Below the pieces are notes generated by a model. The model was not told the DNA's origin. It was given only the letters and a program-made list of their open reading frames with translations, and searched no databases. The translations under genes and the position numbers were made by a program. Below are positions 8,671-17,777 of a DNA stretch of 64,000 bases, piece by piece. Source of the stretch: Winogradskyella endarachnes (lineage in GTDB: Bacteria; Bacteroidota; Bacteroidia; Flavobacteriales; Flavobacteriaceae); assembly GCF_009741275.1 (NCBI RefSeq), contig NZ_WOWS01000001.1:620001-684000 (forward strand). The letters are read 5' to 3'. The first letter of the stretch is position 1. Every line of letters starts with the position of its first letter.

Positions 8671-9393
8671 ATGATAATTCTAGCAATTGTATTGATTATA
8701 ATTTTAACCATAGGAATTGTATGGTTAATTGACAAGTTCGTACCAAAAAAAATTAAACCTTTTCTTAATATAATTCTTTGGGCATTAATTATTTTCTTAG
8801 GTTATAAGACGTATATGTCCGTTTATAAAGAGATTCAATTTAACCAATTAAAAAAGGAACGTTTTTCTATAGTAATTGATAAATTAATTGATATTAGAGA
8901 TTCTCAGTTAGCCTATAAAGATGTAAATGGAACCTATACAGATAGTTTTGATAAACTTATCGATTTTGTAGAAAACGGACAAGTGCCAATTACACAAAGA
9001 CGTGATACCTTGGTTTTAGATGAAGAAAGAACAAGAGCTTTTGGTGGTGTAGAAACTATGAAAACATTAACTCTAATTGACACCTTAGATTATTGGAATT
9101 TAAAAGATTCTATTTTTAAAGGTAGTGATAGATACAAAAAAATGATGGACGTAGGAATAGGTAAAGAAGGTGCTAAATTTACATTAAAAGCTGGTAAACT
9201 AGATGAATTCCCTGTATTTGAGGCTAGTGTAGATAAAGCTGTGGTCTTAGCTGATCAAGAACCATATCTAGTTGAGAAAGAAAAACAAGTAGTTTCTGTA
9301 GATGGTGTAAACGGACCAACGTTAATTGTTGGATCTATGGATGAAGTGTTCACTAAAGGAAACTGGCCTAAGAGTTACACAAACAAAGAATAG
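8671..9393 (+). CDS. Conserved flavobacterial membrane protein of unknown function
   Basis: A 240-residue protein with two N-terminal membrane helices (about residues 2-22 and 30-50) and a soluble C-terminal domain of about 190 residues, rich in Lys and Asp. The soluble part has a segment, DSQLAYKDVNGTYTDSFDKL, that recalls pilin-like or periplasmic domains, but I do not recognise the family. It opens an operon with DUF3822 and rsmD; the next coding frame begins 2 bases after its stop. Confidence 0.7.
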   Translation: MIILAIVLIIILTIGIVWLIDKFVPKKIKPFLNIILWALIIFLGYKTYMSVYKEIQFNQLKKERFSIVIDKLIDIRDSQLAYKDVNGTYTDSFDKLIDFVENGQVPITQRRDTLVLDEERTRAFGGVETMKTLTLIDTLDYWNLKDSIFKGSDRYKKMMDVGIGKEGAKFTLKAGKLDEFPVFEASVDKAVVLADQEPYLVEKEKQVVSVDGVNGPTLIVGSMDEVFTKGNWPKSYTNKE

Positions 9394-9394
9394 T

Positions 9395-10204
9395 TTGAAA
9401 ACAAACGATATTAAAGAGTTGTCCATTCAAATTAATTTGAATGGGCTTTCTTTTTGTATACTAAACAGAACTTCAAATGAAGTTGAATTTCTTAAAACTA
9501 TAGATTTTGAACAGAAACAAATGCCAGATGCTGTTCTTAACCATCTAAAAACAGAATTAAGTACCAATACTGCTTTTTCTGAAGACTTTAATGATGTATT
9601 AGTAATACACCAAAACGAGCTTTCTACACTAGTACCAGAAGCACTTTTTAATTCAGAAAGTAAAGCAGATTATTTAAAATTTAATTCTAAAATTCTTAGA
9701 AACGATTTTATTACAGAAGATAGAATTGCCATAAATAATAGTGTAAATGTTTATGTACCTTACGTAAATATTAATAATTATATTTTTGAAACTTTTGGTG
9801 CGTTTGTATACAAACACTCCTCTAGTATACTTATTGATTCATTTATTCAAACTCCAGAATCAATTACTGAAGAGCCAATAGTTTATATTAACGTAAATAA
9901 AAATACATTAGAACTTTTAGTTTTAAAAAATGGCAAGCTTCAATTATATAATGTTTTTGAATACCATAGTAAAGAAGATTTTATTTATTATGTCTTATTT
10001 GTATTTGAGCAATTAAAATTAGACGTAGAATCTACTCAGGTTCTGCTAAGTGGTAGCATTGTAATTGGGGACGAAAATTTTGTGATGCTTTATCTATATA
10101 TTAGACACGTTACATTTATAGATAAAACCTATAAATTTAATATTGTAGCAGAAACAGACAGACGATATTTGCACCAACATTATGTAATCTTAAATTCTTT
10201 TTAA
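9395..10204 (+). CDS. DUF3822 family protein
   Basis: About 269 residues if translation starts at the TTG at 9395, directly after the stop of the upstream gene. The frame is open further upstream to a TTG at 9326, but that stretch overlaps the preceding gene and does not look like the domain. DUF3822 proteins are Bacteroidota-specific with an actin-like ATPase (type IV pilus PilM-like) feel; function unknown. Its stop overlaps the rsmD start by one base (TAATG), which indicates coupling. Confidence 0.7.
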   Translation: MKTNDIKELSIQINLNGLSFCILNRTSNEVEFLKTIDFEQKQMPDAVLNHLKTELSTNTAFSEDFNDVLVIHQNELSTLVPEALFNSESKADYLKFNSKILRNDFITEDRIAINNSVNVYVPYVNINNYIFETFGAFVYKHSSSILIDSFIQTPESITEEPIVYINVNKNTLELLVLKNGKLQLYNVFEYHSKEDFIYYVLFVFEQLKLDVESTQVLLSGSIVIGDENFVMLYLYIRHVTFIDKTYKFNIVAETDRRYLHQHYVILNSF

Positions 10205-10737
10205 TGCGTATAATATCGGGTTTGTATAAAGGCAGGCGCATCACGGCTCCTAAAAAATTACCTGTAAGGCCAACTACAGATATGGCTAAGGAAGCACTTT
10301 TTAATATTATTAATAATCATTACTATTTTGATGATATATCTGTACTAGACTTATTCTCTGGTACTGGCAATATAAGTTATGAATTTGCTTCTAGAGGAAC
10401 TGAACAAATAACATCAGTAGACGCAAATTTTGGTTGTATTAAATTTATAAATGAAACCGCAGAGGCTTTTGATATGAATATTACAACTATTAAAAGTGAT
10501 GTATTTAAATTTCTTGAAAAATTAAAACAAAAACACACTATTATATTTGCTGATCCGCCTTATGACTTTGAATTGGATACTTTTTCTAAAATTCCGGAAT
10601 TAGTTTTTAAAAATGAATTACTAGAAGACACTGGTTTATTAATTGTAGAACACTCTAAACACACAGACTTAAGCCATTTAGAACATTTTTCATATTCTAA
10701 AAGTTATGGCGGAAATATGTTTAGTTTTTTTGAATAA
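10204..10737 (+). CDS. rsmD: 16S rRNA (guanine(966)-N(2))-methyltransferase
   Basis: A 177-residue Rossmann-fold methyltransferase that modifies G966 (E. coli numbering) of 16S rRNA using S-adenosylmethionine. Seen are the N-terminal MRIISGLYKGRRI, the SAM-binding VLDLFSGTGNISYE and the catalytic motif FADPPYDF. The length matches the family. It is the last gene of its operon, followed by a hairpin. Confidence 0.93.
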   Translation: MRIISGLYKGRRITAPKKLPVRPTTDMAKEALFNIINNHYYFDDISVLDLFSGTGNISYEFASRGTEQITSVDANFGCIKFINETAEAFDMNITTIKSDVFKFLEKLKQKHTIIFADPPYDFELDTFSKIPELVFKNELLEDTGLLIVEHSKHTDLSHLEHFSYSKSYGGNMFSFFE

Positions 10738-10773
10738 ATTAAGAACTAAAAGACAACATAAATAATAAAAACA

Positions 10774-10799
10774 AAGCTTCATGAATTAACATGAAGCTT
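10774..10799. terminator. Hairpin terminator shared by rsmD (+) and rnpB (-)
   Basis: A perfect 10-base-pair stem, AAGCTTCATG / CATGAAGCTT, with loop AATTAA, flanked by A-rich DNA on the left and TTT on the right. In the minus direction it is followed by TTTGTTTTT, a good terminator for rnpB. Confidence 0.75.
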
Positions 10800-10807
10800 G
10801 TTTAGTT

Positions 10808-11120
10808 AAGCAAATCTATAAGCCGAATTCTGTACTCAAAAGAGCCCTTATCATTTATCTACGTTTATTATTACTAATAAACTTTAGCTGCCTACCCTCT
10901 AACAATCGCGCGTGCACGCTCAAACGTTAGTTTACATGACATTGCACCACATAGAGTTTACCTGATTTCACTACAGCATTACCTGTACATTCTTTCTGTT
11001 GCACTTTTCCTCATCTTACGATGGATGGCTGTTAACCACTATGATTGCACTATGGTGTTCGGACTTTCCTACCTTGTGCTGAACTTGTTTCAGTATTTAG
11101 ATCGATAAGGCGATTTACTT
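10808..11120 (-). ncRNA. rnpB: RNase P RNA (rnpB)
   Basis: The catalytic RNA of ribonuclease P, which matures tRNA 5' ends. On the minus strand the conserved region GGAAAGTCCGAACA is at 11057-11069 and the 3' signature ACAGAATTCGGCTTA at 10819-10833. The ends can be set by a perfect 9-pair P1 helix: AAGTAAATC (11112-11120) pairs with GATTTGCTT (10808-10816) with one G-U. The length of about 313 nt fits a bacterial type A RNA. A promoter box lies just upstream and a hairpin terminator downstream. Confidence 0.93.
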
Positions 11121-11124
11121 GCCG

Positions 11125-11132
11125 CAAAAGTA
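11125..11132 (-). promoter_or_regulatory. Candidate -7 promoter box for rnpB
   Basis: On the minus strand it reads TACTTTTG, fitting TAnnTTTG. It ends 5 bases before the 5' end predicted from the P1 helix, the correct spacing for a -7 element. The same octamer is used at rpsA. Confidence 0.6.
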
Positions 11133-11197
11133 CACAAATTGTTAATAACTCATACTAATTTTTAACCTCTTAGAATTCGCTATTTATAGGTTATTCT

Positions 11198-11205
11198 TAA
11201 ATTTG
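11198..11205 (+). promoter_or_regulatory. Candidate -7 promoter box for dnaX
   Basis: TAAATTTG fits TAnnTTTG and lies 19 bases before the dnaX start. No clear -33 TTTG is seen at the expected distance. Confidence 0.45.
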
Positions 11206-11223
11206 TAATTCAGTATATTTTTA

Positions 11224-12945
11224 ATGGAACACTTTGTAGTATCGGCTCGTAAATACAGACCACAAACCTTTAAGGATGTTGTAGGTCAGCAAGCTATTAC
11301 AAATACTTTACTAAATGCCATTGAAAACAATCACTTAGCACAAGCTTTACTATTTACAGGTCCAAGAGGTGTTGGTAAGACAACATGTGCTCGTATTTTG
11401 GCTAAAATGATAAATAGTGATGGAGATACTAAAGAAGACGAAGATTTTGCGTTTAATATTTTTGAGCTGGATGCAGCTTCTAACAATTCTGTTGATGATA
11501 TTAGAAGTCTAACGGATCAAGTAAGGATTCCTCCTCAAGTAGGTAAATACAAAGTTTACATTATTGATGAGGTACACATGTTGTCTCAAGCAGCCTTTAA
11601 TGCTTTTTTAAAAACATTAGAAGAGCCACCAAAGCACTGTATTTTTATTTTAGCAACGACAGAAAAACATAAAATTATTCCAACCATTTTATCGCGTTGT
11701 CAAATTTTCGATTTTAAAAGAATCACGGTCTCTGATGCTAAAGAGTATTTAAAATACATAGCAAAAGAACAAGGTATTACAGCTGAAGATGATGCTTTAC
11801 ATATCATTGCCCAAAAAGCAGATGGTGCCATGAGAGACGCACTTTCTATTTTTGATCGTGTGGTTAGTTTTTCTGGGAAAAACCTAACAAGACAAGCAGT
11901 TACTGAAAATTTAAATGTATTAGACTACGAAACGTATTTTACAAGTACAGATTTAATTTTAGAAAATAAAATTCCAGATTTATTAATACAATTTAATTCA
12001 ATTCTGTCTAAAGGATTTGATGGCCATCATTACATTGCTGGTTTAGCCTCGCATTTTAGAGATTTAATGGTCTGTAAAAATCCATCAACTATTCCGCTGT
12101 TAGAAGTCGGAGAAGATACAAGTTTAAAATACCAAGAACAATCGCTAAAAACCACACACACCTTTCTTATGGAAGGCATTAGACTTGCTAATGACTGCGA
12201 TTTAAAATATAAAACTAGTAAGAATCAACGTCTACTTGTTGAGTTAACCCTTATGCAACTTGCCTCTATCACTTTTGATGGAGAAAAAAAAAATTCTAAG
12301 TACTTCATAATTCCGCCTTCGTACTTTAAAGCGAGAGGCATTACACCTATTACTGTTTCAAAACTAAAAACTGACGTAAAACCAGTTGAAAATAAAAACG
12401 TTTCTAGTACTAAAGAAAAACCTGAAGAAAAAATTGCAACAATTCCTAAACCTGCAATTCCTAAAATATCAATTAATAAACCTAAATCTTCTACGTCTGG
12501 TTTATCATTAAAAAGTATTAGAGAAAAAAAGGAACATCAACTACGCCAAATGGATGTAGTAATAGATGAAGAAGATTTACCTAAAGAAGCTGTTACCCAA
12601 GAAGCTCTCGATGAAGCTTGGCAAATGTATACAGCACAAATGGATAAAAAAGGTGAAAAAATTATGGCATCTATTTTACAAATGGATCAACCAAAATTAA
12701 AAGGTACAACCATTTATCTCACTTATTCTAATAATACCAATAAAATAGAATTAGAACGTGCGGAATTTCCGCTAATGGCATTTTTAAAGAAGAAATTACT
12801 TAATTACGATTTAAAATTAGATATTACCGTTAACGAAGAAATTGCAAAAAAATACGCTTTTACACCATTAGAGAAATACGAAAAGTTAAAAGAAAAAAAT
12901 CCAAACATAGAAATCTTAAGACAAACGTTTGGGTTGGATATTTAA
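11224..12945 (+). CDS. dnaX: DNA polymerase III subunit gamma/tau, zinc-module-less form
   Basis: A 573-residue clamp-loader ATPase that loads the sliding clamp in replication. The Walker A motif GPRGVGKTT is at residues 46-54, Walker B is VYIIDEVHML, sensor I is ILATTEKHK and the SRC motif is LSRCQIFDF. A Lys/Pro-rich linker begins near residue 385 and a tau-like C-terminal domain follows. Between the P-loop helix and ELDAASNNSVDD the usual four-Cys zinc module is replaced by an acidic stretch (SDGDTKEDEDF) with no cysteines. This appears to be a flavobacterial trait, not a defect. Confidence 0.94.
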   Translation: MEHFVVSARKYRPQTFKDVVGQQAITNTLLNAIENNHLAQALLFTGPRGVGKTTCARILAKMINSDGDTKEDEDFAFNIFELDAASNNSVDDIRSLTDQVRIPPQVGKYKVYIIDEVHMLSQAAFNAFLKTLEEPPKHCIFILATTEKHKIIPTILSRCQIFDFKRITVSDAKEYLKYIAKEQGITAEDDALHIIAQKADGAMRDALSIFDRVVSFSGKNLTRQAVTENLNVLDYETYFTSTDLILENKIPDLLIQFNSILSKGFDGHHYIAGLASHFRDLMVCKNPSTIPLLEVGEDTSLKYQEQSLKTTHTFLMEGIRLANDCDLKYKTSKNQRLLVELTLMQLASITFDGEKKNSKYFIIPPSYFKARGITPITVSKLKTDVKPVENKNVSSTKEKPEEKIATIPKPAIPKISINKPKSSTSGLSLKSIREKKEHQLRQMDVVIDEEDLPKEAVTQEALDEAWQMYTAQMDKKGEKIMASILQMDQPKLKGTTIYLTYSNNTNKIELERAEFPLMAFLKKKLLNYDLKLDITVNEEIAKKYAFTPLEKYEKLKEKNPNIEILRQTFGLDI

Positions 12946-12956
12946 AACCTGATATA

Positions 12957-13532
12957 ATGAAACAGTTAATCTTACTTTTATTAATAATAGGAATTGGTTT
13001 TTCTAGCTGTGATGGTAGAAAAACTCAAAATCAAGCACTTTCTGATAGTATTGAAGAATTTAAAAAAACAGTAAATTTTGAAACTAATGTTTATGTACCT
13101 AAAACATATATAGAACAAGACGTAGATACTACTATGAGTAACGGTTTTAGAGTAAAAATTAAAACCTACACTGATTTATCTAATTCGGTGCGTTTTTCAA
13201 AAATAAAAGACACGGTTAATTACCAAACACATTATAGAAATTTTAAATTTGACATCACTGTTTTAAAAGATGATAAAGAAATATATAAAGAGAGTTTTAA
13301 CAAACAAAAAATTAACACTGTTTTTAATTACAAAACTGATTTACCAATTGGTGCTAACTTGTATAATTTTAATAAACTCGCCACTTTAAAATCTATTAAT
13401 CTAAATGATGACCCTTCTTTTACCAACATGGTATTAATAGACATTATTTACGGTATACCTGAATCTAAAAAATCTTCGTCTCACAGGTTGTTTATTGATG
13501 AAAACGGAAAATCTCACAGTGTACAATTATAA
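12957..13532 (+). CDS. Putative lipoprotein of unknown function
   Basis: A 191-residue protein with a type II signal peptide: a hydrophobic stretch from residue 3 and the lipobox-like GFSSC placing the lipidated Cys at about residue 19. The mature part is soluble and mostly beta-strand in appearance. I do not recognise a family. It is 11 bases downstream of dnaX and 11 bases upstream of miaE, so cotranscription is likely. Confidence 0.65.
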   Translation: MKQLILLLLIIGIGFSSCDGRKTQNQALSDSIEEFKKTVNFETNVYVPKTYIEQDVDTTMSNGFRVKIKTYTDLSNSVRFSKIKDTVNYQTHYRNFKFDITVLKDDKEIYKESFNKQKINTVFNYKTDLPIGANLYNFNKLATLKSINLNDDPSFTNMVLIDIIYGIPESKKSSSHRLFIDENGKSHSVQL

Positions 13533-13543
13533 ATAAAATAAGT

Positions 13544-14125
13544 ATGTTAGGATTAAAATTACCAACGGACCCAAGATGGGTGAATATCGTAGAAAAAAAT
13601 ATTGAAGATATTTTAACTGATCATGCTTACTGTGAGCAAAAAGCTGCAAGTACAGCCATTTCATTAATTGTAGGATTTCCTGAATACACAGAACTTGTTC
13701 AAGAAATGATTGAATTAGTGAATGAAGAAATGAGTCATTTTAAAATGGTGCACGATAGAATCTTAGAAAAAGGATGGACGTTAGGAAGAGATCGAAAAGA
13801 CGATTATGTTATTGCACTAATAAAGTTCTTTCCTAAAGGAGGTAGTAGAACAACACAATTAGTGCATAGACTATTGTATGCGGCATTAATTGAAGCCAGA
13901 AGTTGTGAGCGCTTTAGACTATTATCTGAACAACTTGAGGATAAAAAACTGGCTAAATTCTATAGAAAATTAATGATTAGTGAAGCAGGACATTATACCA
14001 TGTTTTTAAATTTTGCCAGAAAATATGGAGATCGTAAAGAAGTAGATGCTAAGTGGGATGCTTTACTAAACTATGAGGCCGAGATTATTAAATCTCTTGG
14101 TAATAAAGAAACTATACATGGCTAA
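13544..14125 (+). CDS. miaE: tRNA-(ms[2]io[6]A)-hydroxylase (MiaE)
   Basis: A 193-residue diiron hydroxylase of the ferritin-like fold that hydroxylates the isopentenyl side chain of ms2i6A37 in tRNA. Metal-ligand motifs are visible: EQKAAS near residue 28, EEMSHFKMVHDR near residue 64, EARSCERF near residue 115 and SEAGHYTMF near residue 146. The length fits the family. The gene ends at a strong hairpin. Confidence 0.9.
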   Translation: MLGLKLPTDPRWVNIVEKNIEDILTDHAYCEQKAASTAISLIVGFPEYTELVQEMIELVNEEMSHFKMVHDRILEKGWTLGRDRKDDYVIALIKFFPKGGSRTTQLVHRLLYAALIEARSCERFRLLSEQLEDKKLAKFYRKLMISEAGHYTMFLNFARKYGDRKEVDAKWDALLNYEAEIIKSLGNKETIHG

Positions 14126-14129
14126 ATAA

Positions 14130-14165
14130 AAAAAGCCTTAACTTTTTAAGTTAAGGCTTTTTTTT
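14130..14165. terminator. Bidirectional intrinsic terminator
   Basis: Stem AAAAGCCTTAACT / AGTTAAGGCTTTT around a short T/A loop, followed by a run of eight T. It lies between convergent miaE (+) and the beta-barrel gene (-). Confidence 0.85.
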
Positions 14166-14187
14166 ATGGAAACTAGTCTCTCTTTAT

Positions 14188-14718
14188 TTATAGTTTCATA
14201 CCAAAACCAAATTGTAGAACACTATTTTTAGCTTCTAAATTTGTTAAATCATGGTCTATAACATTAGTTAAACCATAAGCTGCTCTTGCGTCTATAAATA
14301 ATTCGTCGGTTATCATAAATTCTATACCTACAACACCTGAAACCGCAAATGTAGCAAACCCATCATAATCATTCCATGTTTTTAAACTAGGTTGTGGCCC
14401 TACCAATAAAGCAAATCGGTCTGAAAACGAAATATTAAGTAATAAAGGTAAATGCAAATAATTTGCTCTTAATTCTTCAGCTTTTCCACCTTCTGCAGAC
14501 CATTGCAACTCTGTTCTAAGAGCAAATTTCTCATTAAACTCAAAATCCACAAATCCGGCAAAAGCAAAACCATTTCTATGCTGATTTTTGAAGTCAGCGT
14601 CTGGGTCAAAATCTAAATTTGATACATTTATTGCACCTCTAACACCATAAAAAATGTCTTGAGCCATTACAAAACTTGTGAATGAAGCGAAAATTAAAAG
14701 AAATAAATATTTTTTCAT
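14188..14718 (-). CDS. Outer membrane beta-barrel protein (PorT-like)
   Basis: A 176-residue protein with a signal peptide (about residues 1-19, ending VMA-Q). Alternating hydrophobic strands are typical of the OMP_b-brl family, such as ERFALRTELQWSAEG and RFALLVGPQPSLKTW. The C-terminus ends in LQFGFGMKL, a typical final barrel strand. Its specific role is unknown. It is monocistronic and ends at the shared terminator after miaE. Confidence 0.75.
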   Translation of the reverse strand: MKKYLFLLIFASFTSFVMAQDIFYGVRGAINVSNLDFDPDADFKNQHRNGFAFAGFVDFEFNEKFALRTELQWSAEGGKAEELRANYLHLPLLLNISFSDRFALLVGPQPSLKTWNDYDGFATFAVSGVVGIEFMITDELFIDARAAYGLTNVIDHDLTNLEAKNSVLQFGFGMKL

Positions 14719-14814
14719 AATTAGTTATTAAAGAAAGCTAAGATAAATTAATTTCTATATTTTGAGTGTGTAATAAGGAAAAATCAGATAAACTACATAA
14801 ATTAATTAGTTTTT

Positions 14815-15720
14815 CTAAATAACAACACTAGATACAGTTTCATAATACATACTTTTTATTATACCATCAGATAAACCAATTTTTGGCACATAGATATCCT
14901 TTGCGCCACTCCATTTCATAGCAGAGAGATATATTCTTGTTGCAGGTATAATTACATCAGCTCTATCTTGATTAAGGTTTAATTTAGTTATTCGTTCTTC
15001 GTAAGAATAATTTTGAAGCGTTTTATAATAACTTGTTAAATAAAAATAAGTTAATGGCTTTCCTGCATCTTTACCAGAAATTTTAAAAATTTTATTGATA
15101 TTTCCACCAGAACCTATTAATTCAATTTTATCATATGTTTTGGTGTTCTCTTTAATCCAACTTTCTAAGTCTAACCAAGTTTCATGTTTTACAATATCAT
15201 TTAGCAATCTTACAGTACCAATTTTAAAAGACCTAGACAGTTTTTTATCACCATTATGAATAATAGAAAATTCCGTACTTCCTCCTCCAACATCAACATA
15301 CAAATATGTTTTATTAGGATTTATAAAGGATTTCAAATCTGTTGCGGCTATTATTGCGGCTTCTTCTTCTCCATCTATAACCTCTATATTAATACCACAA
15401 GTTTCAAAAACCTTCTTGGTTAAGGGCTCACTGTTTTTTGCTTCTCGCATGGCAGAAGTAGCACATGCTTTATATCTAACCACACCATGAGATTTTATAA
15501 TTAGACTAAAGGCCTTCATGGTATCTAACATTCGGTTTTGGTTGTATTCTGATATCTCTCCTTTTAAAAAAACATCTGCACCCAATCTAATTGGTACTCT
15601 AACGAGGGAATTTTTTTTAAAAATCACAGGTTCATCGTCCTGCTCTATAATATTTGAAATTAATAATCTTACAGCATTAGACCCAATATCAATGGCCGCA
15701 TATTTCTGTATCTTCAACAT
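14815..15720 (-). CDS. ppx: Exopolyphosphatase (Ppx/GppA family)
   Basis: A 301-residue ASKHA-fold phosphatase that removes phosphate from the ends of polyphosphate (or hydrolyses pppGpp). The phosphate-binding motifs YAAIDIGSNAVRLLI at the N-terminus and YVDVGGGSTEFSII near residue 135 are both intact. It lacks the C-terminal HD domain of E. coli Ppx, giving the short form. It starts 2 bases after the ppk1 stop, completing a sixA-ppk1-ppx operon. Confidence 0.88.
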   Translation of the reverse strand: MLKIQKYAAIDIGSNAVRLLISNIIEQDDEPVIFKKNSLVRVPIRLGADVFLKGEISEYNQNRMLDTMKAFSLIIKSHGVVRYKACATSAMREAKNSEPLTKKVFETCGINIEVIDGEEEAAIIAATDLKSFINPNKTYLYVDVGGGSTEFSIIHNGDKKLSRSFKIGTVRLLNDIVKHETWLDLESWIKENTKTYDKIELIGSGGNINKIFKISGKDAGKPLTYFYLTSYYKTLQNYSYEERITKLNLNQDRADVIIPATRIYLSAMKWSGAKDIYVPKIGLSDGIIKSMYYETVSSVVI

Positions 15721-15722
15721 AA

Positions 15723-17777
15723 CTATCCTTCTAATTTATTTAAATAGTACTCATAAGTATGAAATTGAGCTCTTATTTTTGGCTTATTATTTCGTCGGTA
15801 ACTATTATCTTGCGTTGCATTAATTATTCTTGATTTAACATTATCATTCCAACATATATTATACAATTGTTGAAGTTCTTGTTTAATTTCTTCATCATAA
15901 ATAGGGCAACTTACTTCTACTCTATTATCTATATTACGTGTCATCCAATCTGCAGAAGAAATAAATATTTTTGGATTTTGATTATTAGAAAAAATATACA
16001 AACGTGTATGTTCTAAAAACTTATCTATTATACTAATAATTTCAATATTTTCGCTCATTCCTTTAATGCCTGGCACCAAGCAACAAAGTCCTCTAACTAT
16101 CATCTGAATTTTGACACCCGCTCTACTCGCTTCATACAATTTGTCAATCATTTTGTAGCTACTTATGCTATTTATTTTTAACTTAATAAATGCTGGTTGA
16201 CCTTTTTTTGCAGCTTCAATTTCGTTATCGATTAATGCAAAAATCTTAGATTTAGTATAATGTGGTGACGTAATAATGTGTTTATATCTATTTACCTTGT
16301 AATTAACTTCTAAAAAATTAAAAACTTTATAAACGTCTTTTAAGATTTTAGGGTTAGCCGTCATTAAGGTAAAATCGGTATAAATTTTTGCAGTAGACTC
16401 ATTAAAGTTTCCGGTACTAATAAATCCGTAACGTACTAATTTATCATTTTCTTTGCGTTCTATGACACACATTTTAGCATGTACTTTTAGACCTGTTACA
16501 CCAAAAAGCATATTTACACCTTCATCTTGCATTTGCTCTGCATAATTAATATTTGCTTCCTCATCAAAACGTGCTCTAAGCTCAATAGATACTGTTACTT
16601 TTTTACCATTTTTTGCGGCATTGATTAAAGAACTTGCAACATGAGAAATTTGAGCTAATCTGTATATAGTAATTTTTATGGTTTTTACTTTTGGGTCTAA
16701 GGCAGCTTCTCTTAAAAACTTTACGACGTAAGAAAATGTATGATATGGTGTATAAATTAGATAATCTTTTTTTGCGATTGTTTTAAAAATACTATCTTCT
16801 AAACTAAGTCCTTTAACAGGCAAGGGATTTATTTTACTATATAATAAATCTGTTCTTCCTAAACTAGGAAAGCTCATGTAATCACGTCTGTTGTGATAAC
16901 GTCCACCAGGTATAATGCTTTCTTTCTCATCAATACCCATTTTAGATAATAAGAAATTAAGAGTTTCTTGATCTATATTTTTATCATAAACAAAACGAAC
17001 AGGTGCACCACTTTTTCTATCCTTAACACTCTCAGATAATTTATCTATAAAACTTTTACTTAAATCACTATCAAAATCTAGCTCACCATCTCTGGTAATT
17101 TTAATCATATGTGCACATATAGTATCGTAACTAAATATGTTAAATATATCATCTAAACAATATCTAAGAATATCATCTAACATAATAATATAGTTCTTAT
17201 CATCGATTTTAGGCAAAACGACAAACCTATCCATTGCAGAAGATATCTCAATTAACGCTAACTGGTCTTTAGCATTAGTACTGCTCATTTTCACTGTTAA
17301 ATAAGCAGAAATATCTTTAAGTTCTGGCAAACCTACATCTTCATTTAGCATAATAACTACCAATGCTGGACTAATTTCTTGATAGAAATAATTCTTAACA
17401 AATTCATGATAATCATCCTTTATCTGCGACTCATTTATAACGTGAATATTTTCTTGCTGTAACTGAGCTTCTATGCTATCCAATATCTTACCACTATTAA
17501 TTTGCTGTTGTATTACAATTTCCGTAATTTTTTCTAACAAATCACCTGCCTTAATCCCACCAAGTTCGCTTTTACCACCTTTACCAGCTTCGTATATTCG
17601 TTTGACTGTAGCGTATCTAACTTTGAAAAATTCATCTAAATTGTTAGAAAAAATACCTAAAAAGCGAAGACGTTCTATTAAAGGAACTTCTGTATCAGCT
17701 GCTTCTTGCAATACACGCTCATTAAATTTTAACCAACTTAATTCTCTGTTGATGTATATATTTTTTTCTTTTATCAT
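15723..17777 (-). CDS. ppk1: Polyphosphate kinase 1
   Basis: A 684-residue enzyme that reversibly polymerises the ATP gamma-phosphate into polyphosphate. The N-terminal domain opens with INRELSWLKFNERVLQEA. The catalytic His motif is GLKVHAKMCVIER and the conserved YGFISTGNFNESTA follows. Two phospholipase-D-like C-terminal domains are present. The length is typical. It overlaps sixA by 4 bases and is followed by ppx. Confidence 0.96.
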   Translation of the reverse strand: MIKEKNIYINRELSWLKFNERVLQEAADTEVPLIERLRFLGIFSNNLDEFFKVRYATVKRIYEAGKGGKSELGGIKAGDLLEKITEIVIQQQINSGKILDSIEAQLQQENIHVINESQIKDDYHEFVKNYFYQEISPALVVIMLNEDVGLPELKDISAYLTVKMSSTNAKDQLALIEISSAMDRFVVLPKIDDKNYIIMLDDILRYCLDDIFNIFSYDTICAHMIKITRDGELDFDSDLSKSFIDKLSESVKDRKSGAPVRFVYDKNIDQETLNFLLSKMGIDEKESIIPGGRYHNRRDYMSFPSLGRTDLLYSKINPLPVKGLSLEDSIFKTIAKKDYLIYTPYHTFSYVVKFLREAALDPKVKTIKITIYRLAQISHVASSLINAAKNGKKVTVSIELRARFDEEANINYAEQMQDEGVNMLFGVTGLKVHAKMCVIERKENDKLVRYGFISTGNFNESTAKIYTDFTLMTANPKILKDVYKVFNFLEVNYKVNRYKHIITSPHYTKSKIFALIDNEIEAAKKGQPAFIKLKINSISSYKMIDKLYEASRAGVKIQMIVRGLCCLVPGIKGMSENIEIISIIDKFLEHTRLYIFSNNQNPKIFISSADWMTRNIDNRVEVSCPIYDEEIKQELQQLYNICWNDNVKSRIINATQDNSYRRNNKPKIRAQFHTYEYYLNKLEG

